Shown here one piece after another: positions 45,857 through 48,444 of a DNA stretch of 48,444 nucleotides. Positions within the stretch are counted from its first letter, which is position 1, and every line of letters begins with the position of its first letter. Both the position numbers and the translations under genes were made by a program. This stretch comes from an uncultured Treponema sp. (GTDB lineage: Bacteria > Spirochaetota > Spirochaetia > Treponematales > Treponemataceae): the NCBI GenBank assembly GCA_946407195.1, contig CAMJNC010000003.1, positions 1 to 48,444 of the forward strand, read 5' to 3'. The notes beneath the pieces are model-generated. The model was not told where the DNA came from. It ran no database searches and was given only the letters and a program-made list of their open reading frames with translations.

Positions 45857-47764
45857 TTAGAATTCGTACCACTGGTCATCTTTTGTAAGATACCAGTCGC
45901 CAAGCAGCTTTGAATCAATTGTACCGCACCACGAGATGCTTCCGTTTGAATTCAAAATAACCGCACGCTTTGAATTAACTCCAATTGTTTTTGGGATTGA
46001 AGCAGAGCGGTTATAAGCAAAGCGCTTTTTTGTAGAAAGATTATAGCAGTAAACCTTGTTACGTCCGATGTTTGTAAACAGGGTATTTCCATTCAAATAA
46101 GTAAATGCCTCTGCATCCTCTTCTGCAAACTTCAAAATATTTGTCATCTGCTTTGTATAAACATTGAATGAGAATACATAAGTGTTGCGTCCTGTATCAT
46201 CAGAAATAATATTCAAACCGTAAATTGTCTTTCCATCTGTACTAAAAGCGTAGGTTACATTTCCCTTAATGCTTAGTGGAACTGTTTCCATAGTTTCCGG
46301 ATTTACTGTAAGCAGTGGAGTCTGTGGATTTGTTGCAGCTGATTTTGCAATGTAAACCAGCTTATTGTTCATATAAACTGCATCCTGAATACCGGTTCCA
46401 GAATATATTTCTGTTAGTTTTCCGTCCTGAATATCATAAAGATTTACAACAGAATTACTTTCAATTTCAATAAGGTAATCTTTTCCTTCAACAGAACAGA
46501 GTCTTACCTTTTGAACTGTACTTTTAGGTGTAAATAAAACGGTAGAAGTTTTTCTATCAAGATTCAAAAGCTTAACAGGGTCTTTTTCAGACTGACTCCA
46601 GAGAATAACAGAGTTTCCATTATATGAAATGATGTTAGTTTCACCTTCTGTTGAAATCAGCTTTGAAATTACATCTGTGTCATAAGAGGTACTGTAAACT
46701 GCATTTGTAGTAAGGAAGTAGAAATCAGATTCAGCTGGAGCAACATCGTAAATCTTAGAGTAAGTGTTTTCTGTAAGCTCATACATTGTATTAGTTGTAA
46801 TTGTTGCTTCAACTTCACTCTTATAAACCGAACCGTTTTTACCGCCAAAGTAAATGTTTGCTGCATCCTTTCTTGCTGCAGTTATAATTCCAGAACCACG
46901 TGGGCCCTTAAGTGTTTTTACAAGGCGTGGATTCGAAACCTTATTTTCTTCAAGGCTTTCAATCATTTTGATTTCGTAATTACCACGGCCATCGGTTTCC
47001 ATATAATAAAGGTTATAATCAGCTTCTGTAGAAATGATTATAGGATTATTAGCAGGAATTGAAGTTATTGTTTTACCTGATGCTGTAATATAAATTGAAT
47101 TATCTCTTATACCTGCAAAGTAACGGTTTTCATCATACATTACTGTCTGAGAAAGTCCTTTCAAAATCTGCATCTTCTGCTTAAGCTTTCCTGTCATAAA
47201 ATCATAAAAAGAAAGTGTTCCGGAAGGAGAATAGAAAACACAGGTCTTTTCTGTTTTGCTGGTATGTATATAACTTACAATTCCAGTATTTGCCTTGATT
47301 TTATCTACAATCTGCCAGCCCTGAGTACGGATAAATACAGCACCGTCTACAGTTGCTGTTCCGGCAATAAGATATGTTCCTTTAGAAGAGTAGGCAAGTG
47401 AGGTAATTGAGTCAGAAAACTTTTTAAGGTATTTTCGTGTAAGGGTTTTCCAGTCCCATACTGTAATTCTGTTGATTGAACCACCGTCTGTTTCATACAG
47501 AGCAATTTCATTTCCATCCGGAGAAACTGCGATCAGCTTAATTGAAACATCTGAAAACTGATAGTGTTCACCCTGACCGTCAAAGGTCCATTTAATTACA
47601 AAGCCGTCATCAGAAGCTGTGTAATATGAACCATCTGTTCCTCTAATAGAAACAGGAGCAACCTGAGTTACCTGAGCCTGATGAGACTGAGTTGAAATAT
47701 GAGACTGTGCAGAAAGTGAAGCTGCAAAAAAAACTGCCACAAAAAGGCCAATGTACTTTTTCAT
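45857..47764 (-). CDS. Secreted WD40-like beta-propeller protein
   Basis: A ~635-residue protein with a signal peptide (cleavage after ASLSA). The remainder is a string of four-stranded blade-like repeats with recurring WD40-type ends (VIKWTF, ITVWDWKTL, YLIAGTATVDGAVFIR), suggesting one or two propellers facing the periplasm or surface. No catalytic motif is visible; a scaffold role is likely. The start is probably the second of two tandem ATGs (47764), which sits 6 bases after AGAGG; the first (47767) overlaps the rseP TGA. The overlap implies translational coupling with rseP. Confidence 0.7.
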   Translation of the reverse strand: MKKYIGLFVAVFFAASLSAQSHISTQSHQAQVTQVAPVSIRGTDGSYYTASDDGFVIKWTFDGQGEHYQFSDVSIKLIAVSPDGNEIALYETDGGSINRITVWDWKTLTRKYLKKFSDSITSLAYSSKGTYLIAGTATVDGAVFIRTQGWQIVDKIKANTGIVSYIHTSKTEKTCVFYSPSGTLSFYDFMTGKLKQKMQILKGLSQTVMYDENRYFAGIRDNSIYITASGKTITSIPANNPIIISTEADYNLYYMETDGRGNYEIKMIESLEENKVSNPRLVKTLKGPRGSGIITAARKDAANIYFGGKNGSVYKSEVEATITTNTMYELTENTYSKIYDVAPAESDFYFLTTNAVYSTSYDTDVISKLISTEGETNIISYNGNSVILWSQSEKDPVKLLNLDRKTSTVLFTPKSTVQKVRLCSVEGKDYLIEIESNSVVNLYDIQDGKLTEIYSGTGIQDAVYMNNKLVYIAKSAATNPQTPLLTVNPETMETVPLSIKGNVTYAFSTDGKTIYGLNIISDDTGRNTYVFSFNVYTKQMTNILKFAEEDAEAFTYLNGNTLFTNIGRNKVYCYNLSTKKRFAYNRSASIPKTIGVNSKRAVILNSNGSISWCGTIDSKLLGDWYLTKDDQWYEF

Positions 47765-48444
47765 CATTTACCTCTGTTTATAAAATAAAAAATATCACCC
47801 TTCAAGCCAATGATAAATATAAAAGCAATAAATGCCAAGCCAATAAACTGTACATAATACTGAAGCTTTGGATTTACACGACGTCTTATAATTATTTCTA
47901 TAAAAGCAATAAGAATAAGCCCGCCGTCAAGTACAGGTATTGGCAAAAGATTCATTATAAATAAAGAAACACTTATAATGGACATAAGGCTCATAAGGCT
48001 AACAAAGCCAACCTTAAACCCGGCGGAAAAGCCTTCTTTTACAGTGCTACCCAAAAGCTCTGTTACGCGTGCAGGGCCGGAAACAGCCTTGTCCATATCT
48101 ACACCCTTAAAAAGAATGCCAATGCTTTTAAGGGTAAGGGCAACAGTATTGCATGCATCTAAAAAGCCGTGTGCAATTGCACCAAAAAATCCATAACGTG
48201 GAGTTTCTTTTTCAAGTATTTCAGAAGTGTCTGCTGCAACGCCAAGCTTTCCGCTTCCAGTTTTTTTATCAAGATCTGTATGTACTAAAAACTTAAGCTG
48301 TTCTCCATTGCGGTCTACAGTAATAGTAACGTCCTCATCAGGTCGTATAGAAATCTGTTCAAGCAAATCAGAAAAATCAGTTATTTCCTTATCATTTATC
48401 CTGATGATTTTGTCACCGGAAATAATTCCTGCATCTTTTGCAAC
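47764..48444 (-). CDS. rseP: RseP-type site-2 membrane metalloprotease (C-terminal part, partial)
   Basis: The frame is open to the window edge (minus strand), so the N-terminus with the HExxH zinc site lies outside. The visible ~226 residues hold a PDZ end (KDAGIISGDKIIRINDKEITDF), a linker and the C-terminal M50 region: SGPARVTELLG, then LLPIPVLDGGLILIAFIEII, which carries the LDG motif providing the third zinc ligand, and a last helix. RseP cleaves membrane-spanning anti-sigma factors and signal-peptide remnants. A second PDZ-type segment precedes the visible one by inference from family size. It overlaps the beta-propeller gene by 1-4 bases. Confidence 0.9.
   Translation of the reverse strand, partial: VAKDAGIISGDKIIRINDKEITDFSDLLEQISIRPDEDVTITVDRNGEQLKFLVHTDLDKKTGSGKLGVAADTSEILEKETPRYGFFGAIAHGFLDACNTVALTLKSIGILFKGVDMDKAVSGPARVTELLGSTVKEGFSAGFKVGFVSLMSLMSIISVSLFIMNLLPIPVLDGGLILIAFIEIIIRRRVNPKLQYYVQFIGLAFIAFIFIIGLKGDIFYFINRGK

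Overview
The window looks like a chromosomal segment of a low-GC, two-membrane spirochaete, most likely a Treponema. The evidence is indirect but consistent: several secreted outer-membrane beta-barrels, an RseP/WD40-like gene pair, purine-rich Shine-Dalgarno sites, and above all a fused PntC-aminotransferase of the kind characterised from Treponema denticola. Almost every gene serves the cell surface: glycan assembly, a phosphonate head-group pathway and outer-membrane export. No tRNA, rRNA, CRISPR array or insertion sequence was seen.

Layout. 1-5418: end of an unrecognised gene, then a minus-strand unit of two GT4 glycosyltransferases, a WbaP-type initiating phosphosugar transferase and an Omp85-like barrel. 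5494-9153: two Wzi-like outer-membrane proteins. 9171-13479: an HTH-nucleotidyltransferase and a three-gene ABC importer. 13555-17963: a minus-strand phosphonate operon (PEP mutase, phosphonopyruvate decarboxylase, PntC-AEP transaminase) that should turn PEP into CMP-2-aminoethylphosphonate. 18060-25874: a TagF-like transferase, a glycosyltransferase and two divergent copies of a large fusion of a YidC-like domain with an LtaS/sulfatase-type catalytic domain. 25913-32928: an eight-gene operon (GumK-like transferase, UDP-glucose dehydrogenase, WecE, polyprenyl-phosphate GT2, two small EamA/SMR flippase subunits, GT-C-like membrane protein). 33271-39651: an AT-rich capsule/O-antigen mosaic (CapA-like phosphatase, glycosyltransferases, Wzx flippase, TupA-like ATP-grasp). 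39648-43063: a third Wzi-like protein, RmlD and a secreted protein. 43167-48444: housekeeping flank (aminotransferase, glycogen synthase, beta-propeller protein, RseP).

How it may work together (inference): WbaP starts a lipid-linked glycan, the glycosyltransferases build it, Wzx flips it and Wzi/Omp85-type proteins act at the outer membrane. The phosphonate operon makes CMP-AEP. The adjacent TagF-like enzyme and the YidC-LtaS fusions are the best candidates to place phosphono or phospho head-groups on that glycan or on a lipid. The WecE/GtrB/EamA/GT-C set would add a 4-amino sugar on the periplasmic side.

The most novel points are the paired YidC-LtaS fusions, in which the conserved YidC groove arginine is replaced, their position beside the phosphonate and TagF genes, a perfect 12-bp operator built into the HTH-nucleotidyltransferase promoter, and a recurring promoter layout that predicts leaderless or near-leaderless mRNAs at many transcription-unit starts.
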